Part shown: in pieces, positions 11,583-23,345 of the stretch
Position numbering within the stretch: position 1 is the first letter of the stretch
Layout of the letters: every line of letters begins with the position of its first letter
Origin: Valencia hispanica
Taxonomy: Eukaryota; Chordata; Actinopteri; Cyprinodontiformes; Valenciidae
Assembly: GCA_963556495.2 (NCBI GenBank)
Contig: OY747716.1
Span: 12,677,571-12,741,570, forward strand
Direction: 5' to 3'
Length of the DNA: 64,000 nucleotides
Program-made: the position numbers and the translations under genes
The notes under the pieces: model-generated
What the model was told of the DNA's origin: nothing
The model's input: the letters and a program-made list of their open reading frames with translations, nothing else
Database searches by the model: none

Positions 11583-12602
11583 ATGATGCATGCCTTTATC
11601 TCCAGTAGAATTGATTACTGTAATGCCCTGCTTTCTGGTCTTCCGAAAAAGAGTATATCAGGTTTACAACTACAACAGAATTCAGCAGCACGTGTCCTGA
11701 CGAAGACCAGGAGGCGGGAACACATTACACCTGTCTTAAAGTCATTGCATTGGCTCCCCGTATGTTTTAGGATCAATTTTAAGGTTCTTTTAATGGTTTT
11801 TAAGTGTCTAAATGGTGTTGGGCCTTCTTATCTCTCTGAACTGCTTTTACCATATGAACCTTCGCGCTCTCTGCGCTCCTCTGGCAGCCGTCTCCCTGTC
11901 ACCCCAAAAGTCAGAACACACACTCATGGTGAGGCGTCTTTCCAGTTTTTTGGCCCTCACCTCTGGAACAGGCTGCCAGAGGACCTCAGGGCCGCAGAGA
12001 TCTTTTTAAGAGCAGGCTCAAGACTCACCTTTTTAGCTTAGCTTTTAACTGATTATTATTTATTACTGTTTGTTTATTTGCTCTGCATGTTTTATATGAT
12101 TATATTTTTATCAGTGTTTTACTATTTAATCTTAGCACATAAATTTACTGTTTATTTTTATACTTTATCTAAATCCCCGTTCCAGTGTTTCCTCTGTGGG
12201 AGCCCTCTGCCCCGGGAGCGGTGGTCGGCTGTGGCTCCCTGGGTGCTCTCCAGGTGGAGCTTGGGTGGAGGTGGGGGTCTTGGCCTTGCCTCCACTGGGT
12301 GCCCTGTGTCGGTGCCTCGGCTGCTGCTGTTAGTCTACCACTGCCGGGGCAGATGGCTCCTCTGATGGCATTTCCTTGCATGGTTAATCTACACTCGGCC
12401 TAATGTCCTTTATTACTTTTGCTTTTAACTGTGTGTGCATGGGAGACGGGTTGGGGGGAGGGGGGTATAACTGTGACCATGCTTTTAAATCTAGGGCGGA
12501 GGGAAGGGAAGGTGGTTTTATGTGGGGTCATTTTAATCTGTAAAGCACTTTGTGATGCAACTTCTTGTATGAAAAGCGCTTTATAAATAAAGTTTGATTT
12601 GA
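11583..12602 (+). mobile_element. L2-type LINE, 5'-truncated, inserted in repeat A
   Basis: The frame from 11580 to 12041 encodes the C-terminal end of a non-LTR reverse transcriptase: HAFISSRIDYCNALLSGLPK, then REHITPVLKSLHWLPVCFRI, then SFQFFGPHLWNRLPEDLRAA. The endonuclease and most of the polymerase are missing. A roughly 560-base 3' UTR follows, with a GC-rich block at 12185-12400, a G-rich block near 12450 and the terminus GCTTTATAAATAAAGTTTGA. Related 3' ends lie inverted at 14524 and direct at 47400-47620. By comparison with 47225-47250 it interrupts repeat A. Confidence 0.85.
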
Positions 12603-12710
12603 TCATCATAATGCGCTAATGCGGTAGGCCCGCTATAGTCAAAATCTCTACCTTTGGCTAAATTAATATCATTTCTACCTTATACCTTTGTATCTCCCAC
12701 CACTAGTCCC
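12603..12710 (+). repeat. Dispersed repeat 'A', distal part
   Basis: The text AATGCGCTAATGCGGTAGGC and ATAGTCAAAATCTCTACC aligns with 47250-47300. This is the continuation of repeat A after the LINE insertion. Confidence 0.6.
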
Positions 12711-13860
12711 ACAGACAGGATTTTTTTCATCGCACTGGACAGTCTCAATCCTGTGTCCCCTCTCTTGTGTTGCTTTCAACCTTCAGTCAGTATCTAACCT
12801 GTGACTGAGCAGCCTGGCCTTGGACTGCATGCTCAGCATATTCCATTGAAGCCATATTCATAATCCTGCTAAGAGGGTGAGCGGCTCAGGACAGAAATAA
12901 ATGTGCCACTTGTCACTTTCATCGTTGCAATGCTAATGCAGATATATCACCTTTCGTTTGGCATTAAACATTTATATTACATATTTCCAAAATTTACATC
13001 AGCTAAGAATTGCTTGTTACAAATTTATGACAAATTAGCTGTAGGCCAAGCACTAATCTCATCATATGTGATGGTGAAAGCTGAAATCACTTAAACCAAG
13101 CTCATTACTTGCTTTCTCCATCTTGTGTATTCTCCACATCTTCACATATATTCTTTGACTGTAATTCCAAGTCAGATATTTTTTGTAGAGTTGTTGTAAA
13201 ACCAGAACAACATGATGGGAAAAAAACTGTGTGCGCACTTCTAGTTGTTGTTTGTGTCACTTTCACACAAGATTTCTGTCCATAGTATACATAAACGCTC
13301 TCAATGAATCTCATCGTCACCTGGCTCGCCACAACCAATCCCGCGACATGCTCCCGACAGAAAACTCCTCCCCCCTAATCTGCCACCCACCTAATGAGCA
13401 ACATAACGGTCATTGTCTTCAGTTGATCTCGCTGACCTCTGGCACTTTGCTCTCTCACACACCTGGTCACGCACTCTGCCACCCTCCCCAAAAAAATCCA
13501 ATCTCTGTAATCTTCCCCTGACGCCCGTCTTCTGTAAACACTCGCAGTGAGTTTTGGCAGCCTGCGGACTGCTGTGTAGAAATGGCTTTCAGATGCCTTC
13601 AACAAAGCGCTTGTTTTCTGGCTCAAGCGCTGGTGTACTTTTGGTCACAATTGGAAGAGATTTAACCACAGCATCTGTCACTGTAAGCGGACCGTGTGAA
13701 CCACAGATGCTGTGACCCAGGGATCATGAACTCTGACCTTTTCACAGCCTTAAAGCATGGCCACCCTTCCAGCTTTCTATTCTGACTCCTTCTGTTTCTC
13801 TTCGTCTGGCTCTATATTCCCTTTGCCTCTCTGTCTCTGAAAGGCTCAGGTCATTCAGCT
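12711..13860. other. No gene seen; apparently unique DNA
   Basis: The stretch is rich in CT-tract sequence and has only short anonymous frames. No transposon ends are recognised. It lies upstream of the candidate first exon at 14067. Confidence 0.4.
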
Positions 13861-13869
13861 AATGAGTGC

Positions 13870-14066
13870 TCTCCTATTTAAGGCCAGCTCCGTGGCCCTA
13901 AATAGATCCCTTTAGATCCTTTAATCGTTCCACGGAGGCCCCTCCCTTTCTGTGTGATGAAGTTCTGAATGCAACGAGACTCCGTCTACCGACAACATCC
14001 ACCTACTCGCACGGGGTACCTTTGTCCTGACAACCCAAAACGGACTCGTGTCCCGGGAGCTGGACC
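13870..14066 (+). promoter_or_regulatory. Possible promoter and 5' UTR of a candidate first exon
   Basis: A TATA-like TATTTAAGG at 13875-13883 lies about 190 bases before an ATG that has a purine at -3. The interval is GC-richer than its surroundings. An in-frame TGA at 14028 closes the reading frame upstream of the ATG. There is no direct proof of transcription. Confidence 0.2.
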
Positions 14067-14099
14067 ATGTTTTCATACCTGAGGAGTCCGCAGTATATT
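14067..14099 (+). CDS. Candidate alternative first coding exon (11 codons)
   Basis: The ATG at 14067 (context GGACCATGT) opens a short frame, MFSYLRSPQYI, that ends exactly at a consensus 5' splice site, GTGAGT, at 14100. The exon ends in phase 0. That is the phase needed to join the ARHGAP12-like exon at 48630, so it could be an upstream alternative start for that gene. It could equally belong to another transcript or be chance. I know no protein with this N-terminus. There is no homology support; the call rests only on the ATG, the upstream stop, the donor site and the phase. Confidence 0.2.
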
Positions 14100-14515
14100 G
14101 TGAGTAGCTGGGTGTGTGCTCTCCAAAAGAAAGCTCAGTGTAAGTGAACGTGTGGAGGCTTGGGCTACTTGGCTGCTAGATAAGTAGAACAGGTGTTAGT
14201 GGCTGTTGGTTACTGTCATGATAGGTGACATGGTCTGCTACAGTTCTAATACTGAATCAGCATTTATGTGTACAGTCACTTTTTATCTAGTTAGTTTAAT
14301 GAATTATTCTACTGTTCATAGTTTCATATTGAAATATCTTTTAAATAGTTTAACATGTACTGTTTTTCTTTTCTTCAAGAATTATACTGAAGAGTTTATT
14401 AATGATTTCTAGCATTTCTGCTGTGAGTGGTCTTCAGTTATTTATACTAGAGGCAGAGGTGATGTCACACTGTGTGTCAGGGAACATCTATCTATCCGTC
14501 CATTAGTCACACTCC
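14100..14515. other. No gene seen
   Basis: AT-rich sequence with one anonymous 68-codon frame at 14206-14412. No repeat border is recognised before the LINE tail at 14524. Confidence 0.4.
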
Positions 14516-14523
14516 CTTGTCCT

Positions 14524-15205
14524 TCAATCAATCAATCAATCCATCTTTATTCATAACGTGCTTTATATACAATTATTGCAACTCCTTTTCCCATCCCTCT
14601 CCCACAGATTTAAAAGCATGATCACATTTATACCCCCCAACCCAACCCCCATGCGCGCACACATTCAAGAGCAACAATAAAGAGGACATTTGGCCGAGTA
14701 CAGATGAGCCAGGTAAAGTAAGGAAATGCCATCGAAGGAGACATTTGCACCGGCAGCAGCAGATCAACAGCAGCAGCCAAGGCACTGACACAGGGCACCC
14801 AGAGAAGGCAAGGCTGAGACCCCCCACCTCCACCCAAGCGCTACCTGAAGAGCACCCAGGCAGCCCCAGCAGACCACCGCTGCCAAGGCAGAGGGCTCCC
14901 ATAGAGGAAACACTGGCAGGAAGATTAAAATAACTGGTTAGAATAAAAAAATAAACAGTGGAGAAATATAAGAGTAAGTAGCAATACATTGATCAAATAT
15001 AAGCAAGTAAAACATACCCTGAGGTCCTCTGGCTGCCATATGACCATTTAGACACTTAAAAACCTTTAAAATAATCTTAAAATCGATCCTAAAACATACG
15101 GGGAACCAATGCAATCAATTTAAGACTGGTGTAATGTGAGCTTCTGCCTCCTGGTCTTTGTCAGGACACGTGCTGCTGAATTTTGTAGAAGTTGTAAACC
15201 TGGGG
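14524..15205 (-). mobile_element. L2-type LINE 3' region, minus strand
   Basis: This is an inverted relative of the 11583-12602 element. It starts with a tail-proximal CAAT repeat (14524-14542) and the complement of the TTTATAAATAAAG-type end. It then carries the matching GC-rich 3' UTR block (14740-14930) and the complement of the ORF end (ACATACGGGGAACCAATGCA near 15095). Open frames of 60-138 codons across it are products of the GC-rich UTR and are not genes. Directly beyond it, 15208-15295 is an inverted piece of repeat A. Confidence 0.75.
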
Positions 15206-15295
15206 GTTGTAAACCAAATTGTGTTGCATTTTTGGAAAAAAATATATTTTTTAATGCATTTTGCACAATACATGTTCTTTAAATGTCTCCGTGTT
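15206..15295 (-). repeat. Repeat 'A' fragment, inverted
   Basis: The text GTGTTGCATTTTTGGAAAAA through TACATGTTCTTTAAATG is a nearly exact reverse complement of 11240-11307. Confidence 0.7.
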
Positions 15296-16088
15296 GGCCC
15301 GAGAGAGAATGGGGTAGATGATTAAAAAACTATTTTAGTCATGTTTTTCATGTGAAGGATAAAAGTCAGCTCAGAATCAAAAATCCTTAGAGCTGTGGGA
15401 CGGCTTCTTGTGCAAGAGCACTATCTCTAATCTAAGATTCTACAAATAATTTAAAGCAAAGTTTAAGATGTCATTTTAAATTATCTTTAGAATCTGTAAA
15501 CAGCAATGAGTGTGTCTCCGATTCAAAAACTATAAGGCCTGGTTCATGCGGCAAGAGTTTAAAATGATTGTACGATTTCCAAACCTTGAGTAACCACACA
15601 AATGGTGATTAAAAAAAATCATGGATATAAAAGTCTTGGTCCAACACTGACAATGACGAGACACCGCGCACAAACAGATTTCTCTCACTAACATTTCCAG
15701 ATCAGATGGAAAATCTCACAAAACTTAATGAGATCAGGCGTGCTTCGGAGTAAATAAACATGGCAAAAGAGGAGGACAATAGGCTAGACGCTTCCAAGGT
15801 CTGTCACCTCGCTTTTTTATTGGCTACTCGTCACATTCAACAGGCTGCATGGTTGTTGGTTTTCGTAACACACCACGCATGCCGTGATATCGGGCCAAGA
15901 CGATCCACTATGTTGGATATCCCGATTAATGAACGCAGCGGTCCTAACGTCCTTCTGATCAATTTGCTGCTTTGCAACGTTAATCAAACATCCCCCATGA
16001 ACTGACACCCTGTTGCAGATGGCTTTTTTTTATACCAATTTTGAAATTATTAAAACTGCTAGTACACTTGGGTATGGTGTGTTCACTC
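15296..16088. other. Unclassified AT-rich repeat-like sequence
   Basis: No exon or clear transposon terminus is seen. Two overlapping anonymous frames (15760-16005 plus, 15817-16008 minus) share the same bases and have no recognisable motif. Confidence 0.35.
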
Positions 16089-16898
16089 CAGGGCTGTAAT
16101 CAACCAAAGAAATTCTTGGTCGACTGAAACCCTGGAATTCCGACCAACAATCGACTAATTTGTGTGTGTGTGTGGGGGGGGGGTGCTCTGACAGCATTTT
16201 GCATTACGTGCATCTGCGCAATATACTACGCCATGATTACTGCAATTGCTCTAAACGGCAAGGCAATTCAGGGACAATGATCTTTATTAAACATGCCAGA
16301 TCAAGACAAGTACAAACGGAATAAAGCTGTGCATTGGGCTCAAAACAAAGACTAGAGCTAGACAGACGACCGGTTTATGTGAGAGTTCTTTTGATTACTG
16401 TTTTGTACGGCGTGATTGCGGCCAACAGCAGTCGGCATTAAAGCTTTCGATTACAACCATTGTCTGCATCTATCGGAGAACATTACAATATTTTAAACAT
16501 TCAGGCCTGTAAGGCCCACATCATGTTTTTACACGTTTTTTTTCCCGCTACCATTTACTGCGTTCCGGGACCTGTGCGCGTCTCTGGTCATGCCTGCGCT
16601 GTCATGTACTTTGCATTCCGGCACCTAATGATTTACAAACTAAGCACTGAAGCCACAGCACGTTGAATAACATGGACGTTCTTCGATCTTCCTGTAGACC
16701 GTTAAAGCAATATCACACGAGAGGCAGCGCTGTTGTAGCCTACTCTAACATCAGCACCGATCAGCTCTCATGGAATGTCTCTTGTCCAATCAAATTTCAA
16801 AAATTAACACGGCATAAAATTGACCAATCAGAATTTTGGTCGACTCGGAACGCATCGACCAATACGTCGACCAGTCGACTAGGACTTTACAGCCCTAG
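16089..16898. mobile_element. hAT-like nonautonomous element with AGGGCTGTAA ends
   Basis: The left end CAGGGCTGTAATCAACC and the right end TTTACAGCCCTAG form a 10-base terminal inverted repeat (AGGGCTGTAA). Subterminal TTGGTCGACT motifs occur on both sides (16118 and 16838-16880). A TG/G microsatellite sits at 16160-16182. The roughly 0.8 kb length and lack of a transposase frame suit a nonautonomous hAT-type element. I could not find a matching target duplication, so superfamily assignment is tentative. Confidence 0.6.
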
Positions 16899-17640
16899 CT
16901 CATTAGCAACAATCTGATTTTTGAATAGGGGCAGGTCAGACTGTAAGTGATGGAATTCCAGTCAACAGCTGTTAGCTTGGTGCATCTTTTTATTTTCTTT
17001 TTGTTTGTAGTTTTATAAGAATTTGTAAGTAAACTGATGATCAGCCTAAAAACCCAACTGTAGCCAGTTATTCCACTAAGTTTAGAGCAGAATACCAAGG
17101 GTAACAAATGAATGTGATTGTAATATATATTTCTATGTGGTTGGTATCTGCTGAAAAGCTAGAGTTTTCTGTTCCACAGGGATAGTGTGTGTATCCATAT
17201 GGAGTTCAGCCCTGGTAGAGGCGGAGGCTTAGAGGCACTTCATGTAATATTTATGAAAAGTAAGTGCACTCCTTTAAGGCTTAACTGCATAACTTAGAAC
17301 ATGACTGCAACCTATTGGGTCGTTGAGTTTCTGGACAATCCTCTCCCAGAATTAAACAGCTATATTTGACTATTTACATCAATTCTATTTGATATAGCGT
17401 ATAACTAGAGATTAAGAAAAAAAAAATGATGCCCAATGTCAATGATTTCTTCTGCTCTGTCTTTGCTACCATGGTGACCATTTGTGCACTTAGGATCGTT
17501 TACCTGAAAGAAAGTCTTTAACTGATTGAGCGGACAGATTGAACATAGAAAAGATTATCCTAAAAAAAATAGGAAAAGATGACTACCTCAGAAAAGTAGA
17601 TATAGTCTACCCTTTGAACATTTTTATTTTTATTCACGTA
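16899..17640. other. No gene seen
   Basis: AT-rich noncoding sequence with an A8 run near 17418. No domain-bearing frame or repeat border is recognised. Confidence 0.4.
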
Positions 17641-18240
17641 ACAACCTCAAACTTAACTTATTGGGATTTTGGGTGCATGATTGTGAAGTGGAAGGAAAAA
17701 AGAGAAGAAAAAAAAGTATGATGCATTTGTATTCATCCGTCCCAAGTTAATACTTTATGGTAGAGCTGGTTGATCTGAACAAATAAATTTTTTCTGATCC
17801 ATATTGAGCAATTTCAACTTTTCTAACAATACAGTTTCTAAGATGGCAGCAGTTTTTAACATGAACTAAAAAAAAAAATATTTTTAAAACTTGCTATAAG
17901 TTAAACCCCCTAAATTCCACGAATATTGTGGCATATTATTTATAACTACTAAAGAAGAGGAAAAAAATAACAGTACATCAACTAAAAAAGTGTAACCCTG
18001 TAAAGGATTGCAGATATGTTTTAACACAAGCATAAAAAAAGCAAATCATTGTTACAGAATCTCTTTTCAGTCTGGTAAAAATGCCATCCCTCTTACTCTT
18101 TGTCTATCATATTGAATACTAAAGCCTAGCTCTTATCATTTAGTCATTTTCTGTTCCTCAATAAAATATAGAAATAGTTTTATTGCCCAGCATCATGTAG
18201 GTCTACCTTTTTGCTGCAAGTCTTTTGGGTAGTGCTGTGT
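17641..18240 (-). mobile_element. Tc1-like relic fragment interrupted by other sequence
   Basis: The text GATTGTGAAGTGGAAGG (about 17680) and TTGTATTCATCCGTCCC (about 17727) is typical of a common fish Tc1-type terminal region. The continuation TTTTTGCTGCAAGTCTTTTG resumes near 18210, after about 400 bases of unrelated AT-rich sequence (17767-18180). This suggests an insertion or replacement in the middle. No catalytic block is visible. Confidence 0.4.
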
Positions 18241-18900
18241 TGAAAAAATTGATTCCATGATTCGAAATTGATTCTTTTAAAAACTCCTAAACACCGATTC
18301 GTACATCCAAAGATCGATTTAACCCTTTAATCTTGTTTGCCCTTTTTACAGCCAAAGTAGGAGAAAAAAAAAGTCCAGACGGACATTTTGAAGCTTAGCT
18401 GTTAAAGGGTTAATACAGTTTCCCTCTGTGAACTTCAACCCCACCCACTTTTGCGTCAATGAAATCAGGAATGTGCGCTACCTGTAAAGAAATGTAAACA
18501 TGGCGTTGGACACTAGTGGTACCATTAGCCTATTGCCAGCTTTAAAGGTAGGCTGCGGTCTGGCACCATTCGGGGTTCAGAACAGACAAACAGAAAGATG
18601 AGCTTGATGGAAGCATTGTCAAGGCCTGCCTAATGGAGGTGAAGTACTGCGGAACTATGACCAACTTTGGGAGCCACATGCTGCGACATCACTAAGATCT
18701 CTTGTCCAAACCGTCCACCGAGCCACAACAGGTGAAACACTAAAACTACCAGACAGTTCTGCACATTCTCTCAAAATAACTGAGGCGATTCCAGCCTTCA
18801 TTTGCAAGGAAATGCAGCCGTATGCTTTTGAAAAAAAAACAAACAGAATATGGCCACTGGCTTCAGGGTTCAGGCGGCTAATGATCAATGATCAAGACCA
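18241..18900 (+). mobile_element. hAT transposon relic with BED-finger-like N-terminus
   Basis: A frame near 18640 reads EVKYCGTMTNFGSHMLRHH and then stops. This resembles the end of a BED zinc finger of ZBED/hAT transposases, with the C and HxxxxH spacing retained in part. A second block near 18778 reads TEAIPAFICKEMQPYAFE, which resembles the segment just after the finger in these transposases. The two are separated by a stop and the element ends soon after, so it is a broken N-terminal fragment. Upstream (18230-18330) lie CGATT-rich terminal-like sequences. Confidence 0.5.
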
Positions 18901-18939
18901 CCTAATGCACTCAGCTTTCAATTCATGCAGTTGACTTTC

Positions 18940-20449
18940 ATTAGTGTGAACGCTGTAGGCATTCACACTCTTGAGATCCTGTTTCTCTTTATTCTTCCGT
19001 CTTATAGTTGCTTTCGTATGTTTTTTTGAACTTTAACTACTTCTGCATACTTAGTGCTATTTTAACCATTCAACTTTTCAATTATTCTGCTCTTTCCGGC
19101 TATATCTTTTGGTTTTCATAACCTTTATACTTTTTATAATCAACTTATAATAAACTTTTCTTTGCTCCCATTGAAATGAATGGAAAACTTCAAAAATTCA
19201 AATACATTTCGCCTGTTTTGCAAAACGAACTACTTCCACATACTTCCACTTAGAAACACCATTCAAATCTTAAAATGCAGTCATACTCTTCAGCTATTAC
19301 TGTATGTCTCGGCTTCTTCAAATCAATCAAAAAGTAGGTTTTCAATTTTTGATTCAGGAAATGTCACCAAAATTTATGTGACAGTTACAGTTTTTTGGCA
19401 AATCGACCCGAAGCAAAGTGGCCGCACCCAGGAGGGAACATTGGAATGCATTGGGACTGAGCAAAAATTCTGAGGAGGACAGCTGGATTCTGACTCGTAT
19501 TCGTAAAGTCATATCTCATTAACGATGCGACGTAGAAACATGAGCCTTATGCCAATATAACTTCAGACCTTCCTGACGCTCATGATTCAACAACTTTTTT
19601 TGATACCTGTTACCGTTTCTCCATTATTTTTAGTCGTTTGACTGTATCAAATCTGCTCTTCGCTAAAACGGCTCAGATTAAAAAATGCCAAAATCCTGCT
19701 CATTTTTACAAAATCACTGCTCCTAGACGGACTGAGGTACACTCACGAAACGAACCATGATTCTTCATCAAAGCCTGCTGATACTTACAGTGAAAGAATA
19801 ATTTCGATAGGCCTTATATTTTCCGAGCAAGAGGATTTAGTTCGGGACTAAGGAAGGACAGATTGTTTCCATCAAATTTGTTAACAAATTCAACGTAATT
19901 TTACGGCTGTAATGTTATATTTTCAACAAATTGAGTGGTTTGAGAGCGTTCCCCTATTCGTTCCGATAAAAACGGTACATTGGTGACGTCGATACGCCTT
20001 ACGGTTCTTAAGTTATTAAGAGTAGTTCGGAAGCTGCGTTACCTGTTAAAACGGCAGAGAAATTAGGAGACATAAGTGAGGTGCTGCACTTAGGCTGTCT
20101 CCCCCAGTGAGAGCCTGCGTGTGATTGGTCGAAAAATGGCAAGCCTTTTTCTTTGCTTTAGGTGGAGCTCCCTCTTGTGGTAGAAAAGAGAATTACTATA
20201 CATTATGGCCTCCACTGTAAAACTTACGTTTCAGGGTTATTGTAAGACATCTCAAACAACTTGTAGATTTAATACAAATCAGTTCACCAGGACCTTTGAT
20301 TACTCTGTAAAATATGATGATCAATACAGTCTCATAGGTACTAGGCAGGCAACAGCGGCCATTTTACTGTTCCAACACCTGGAAAACAGTGATTACTTTT
20401 TAAGGGCAATTACACAGACTTGTATGTTTAGGCGATTGCAGGCATTCTA
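18940..20449. repeat. Large unclassified repeat, left arm
   Basis: A near-palindrome AGTGTGAACGCTGTAGG/CATTCACACT lies near 18944-18970. The block TGAACTTTAACTACTTCTGC (19029) recurs at 23163-23183, and CATTCACACT recurs at 23443. The interior (19150-20200) is AT-rich with no long frame. These shared blocks on both sides of the array at 20.45-23.34 kb suggest a single large nonautonomous element of about 4.5 kb, class unknown. The text at 20338-20530 is repeated at 21764-21955. Confidence 0.55.
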
Positions 20450-23345
20450 AATGGAGTAAGATATTGTTAGCTAACTTGCTATTGTTATCCATTATACTAA
20501 CACTAGCATTTAAGCTAACATTAGCATTTTAGCTAATTTTGACTTAATAGCTAAAGTTAACATACAGAATGGATTGAGATACATTTAACCAACATGTTAG
20601 TGTTTGCCAACATGCTATCTGTGGCATTTAAGCTAACCTTAGCATTTAAGCTAACATTAGCATTTAAGCTAACATTAGCATTTTAGCTAATTTTAGCTAT
20701 CATTTGGTTTTTGGGTTGATTGTAACATACTGAATGGTTTGAATTATTGTTAACCAATATGTCCATGTTTGCCAACATGCTACCAATAGCTTTTTTACTA
20801 ACCATTGCAATGTAGCTCATTTAAGCTAACGATAACATTTTAGCTAATTTTGACTTAACTGCTAAAATTAACATAATGGATGGATTGAGTTACTGTTAAC
20901 CAAAATGTTGGTGTTTACCAACATGCTATCTCTAGCATTTAGGATAAAATAAGAATTTTAGCTAATGTTCACTAATATTAGTATTTTAGGAAGATTTTAA
21001 CATACTGAAAGGATTAAGTTCATGGTAACGAACATGTTAGTTTTTGCCAACATGCTATCTGTGGCATTTTAGCTAACATTAGCATTTTAGCTAACATTAG
21101 CTATTATTTGGTTTTTGGGTTGATTTGAACAAAATGAACGAGTTAAGTTATTGTTAACCAATGTATTTATGGTTGCCAACATACTACAAATAGCTTTTTT
21201 GCTAAGCATAGCAATTTAGTTAATTCAAGCTAACAATGGGATTTTAGATAATCATTTAATTATTTAGAATATTTTAACACACTGAAAGGATTAAGTTTAT
21301 GGTAACGAACATGATACTGTTTGCCAACATGCTACCACTAGCATATCACTTAGTATCAAAATTTAAGCTAATTTAACTAACACTTCCCTTTAAGCATATT
21401 TTTGTTATACTGAATGGATTGAATTATTGTTAACCAACATGTTTGTGTTTGTCAACATGCTACCACTCGCATTTTAGCTAACATTAGCATGTTAGCTAAT
21501 TTTCAATAATATTGGTGTTATAGCTTGTTGTCAATTTACTGGACATAATAAGTCTTATTTTAACCAACATAGTTGTTTCCCAACATGCTACTACTAGCAT
21601 TTTGGGTAATAATTGGAATTTAGCTGATTTTAGGTAACACTGGCCTTTTAGCTAATTGTGAATTTTTCTATGCAGTAGGGTTGGTAGACTACTTTTCTTT
21701 TTTCTGCTGATTCTGTGCAATACACTTCAGCAAGTCTTCTACAGTTGACTTCAAATACTTCAGGTACTAGGCAGGCAACAGTGGCCATTTTACTGTTCCA
21801 ACACCTGGAAAACAGTGATTACTTTTAAATGGCAGTTACACAAACTTGTGTGTTTAGGCGATCTTAGGCATTAGAAATGAAGTAAGATATTGTTAGCTAA
21901 CTTACTATTGTTATCCATTATACTAACACTAGCATTTAAGCTAACAGTAGCATTTTAGCTAATTTTGACTTAATAGCTAAAGTTAACATACAGAATGGAT
22001 TGAGATACAGTTAACCAACATGTTAGTGTTTGCCAACATGCTATCTGTGGCATTTAAGCTAACATTAGCGTTTTAGGTAATTTTGACTTAATAGCTAAAG
22101 TAAACAAACTGAATGGATTAAGATAAAGTTAACCAACATGTTAGTGTTTGCCAACATGCTATCTGTGGCATTTTAGCTAACATTATCATTTTAGCTAACA
22201 TCGGCATTTTAGCTAATTTTAGCTATCATTTGGTTTTTGGGTTGATTTTAACAAACTAAATGGGTTGTTATTGTTAACCAATATGTTCATGTATGCCAAC
22301 ATGCTAGCAATAGATTTTTTTCTAACCATAGCAATTTAAGACTTTCAAGCTAACAATGGAATTTTAGCTAATTTTGACTTGGCAACCAAAATTAACATAA
22401 TGAATGGATTGAGTTAATGTTAACCAACATGTTGGTACTTACCAACATGCTATCTCTAGCATTTAAGCTAAAAATAACATTTAAGCTAACATTAAAATTT
22501 CAGCTAATGTTATTAATATTTGTATTTGAGGAAGATTTTATCATACTGAAAGTATTAAGTTCATGGTAACGATTATGTTAGTGTTTGCCAACATGCTTTC
22601 TGTGGCATTTAAGCTAACATTAGCATTTGGTTTTTGGGTTGATTTTAACATACTGAATAGGTTGAGTTATTGTTAACCTATATGTTCATGTTTGCTACCA
22701 TTTTTTTTTTACTAACCATAGCAATTAAGCTCATTCAAGCTAACGGAATTTTGGCTCGTTTTGACTTAACAGCTAGAAGTAACATAATGAATGGATTGAG
22801 TTACTGCTAACCAACATGTTGGTGTTTACAGACAAGCTATCTCTAGTATTTAAGCTAAAATTAACATTTAAGCTAACATTAGTATTTTAGCTAATGTTCG
22901 CTAATATTTGCATTTTGGGAAGATGTTAACATACTGAAAGGATTAAGTTGGGTAACGAACATGATACTGTTTGCCAGCATGCTACCACTAGCATTTAAGC
23001 TAACACTAGTATATCAGTTAGTATCAAAATTTAAGGTAATTAAGCTAATTTTAGCTAACACTTCCCTTTAAGCTTATTTTTATTATACTGAATGGATTTA
23101 ATTATTGTTAACCAACATGTTTGTATTTGGCAACATGCTACCATACGCTTCCGTACATTTTTTGAACTTCAACTACTTCTGCATACTTTGTGCTATTTTA
23201 ACCATTCAACTATTCTGCTCATTCTGCTTTTTCCGGGTATATCTTTTTGTATTCATAACTATTATACTTTTCATAATATTCAACTTTTTATTTTAGCTAA
23301 TTGTGACAGTTTTTCTTTGTGTTAGGGTTGGCACACCCCTTTTCT
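20450..23345 (+). repeat. Higher-order tandem array with GCTAAC/ATTAGC motifs
   Basis: About 17 degenerate units of roughly 120-170 bases share the phrase TTTGCCAACATGCTA preceded by TTAACCAACATGTT. They carry several copies of TTAGCTAACATTAGCATTT. Phrase positions in the first half are near 20600, 20770, 20910, 21040, 21170, 21320, 21450 and 21580. The array is itself duplicated. The marker GGTACTAGGCAGGCAACA occurs at 20337 and 21763, about 1426 bases apart, and the end block TTCAGCAAGTCTTCTACAG (21727) recurs at about 23373. No coding potential. Confidence 0.8.

Noticed and set aside
14573..14989. 138-codon minus-strand frame rich in Ser, Gly and Leu
   Set aside because: It lies in the GC-rich 3' UTR of an L2-type LINE; the same region at 12.2-12.4 kb gives different frames.
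20450..23345. CRISPR-like array from regular repeats
   Set aside because: Repeats are degenerate, unit lengths vary, spacers are themselves repeated, no cas genes are present and the setting is a vertebrate genome.
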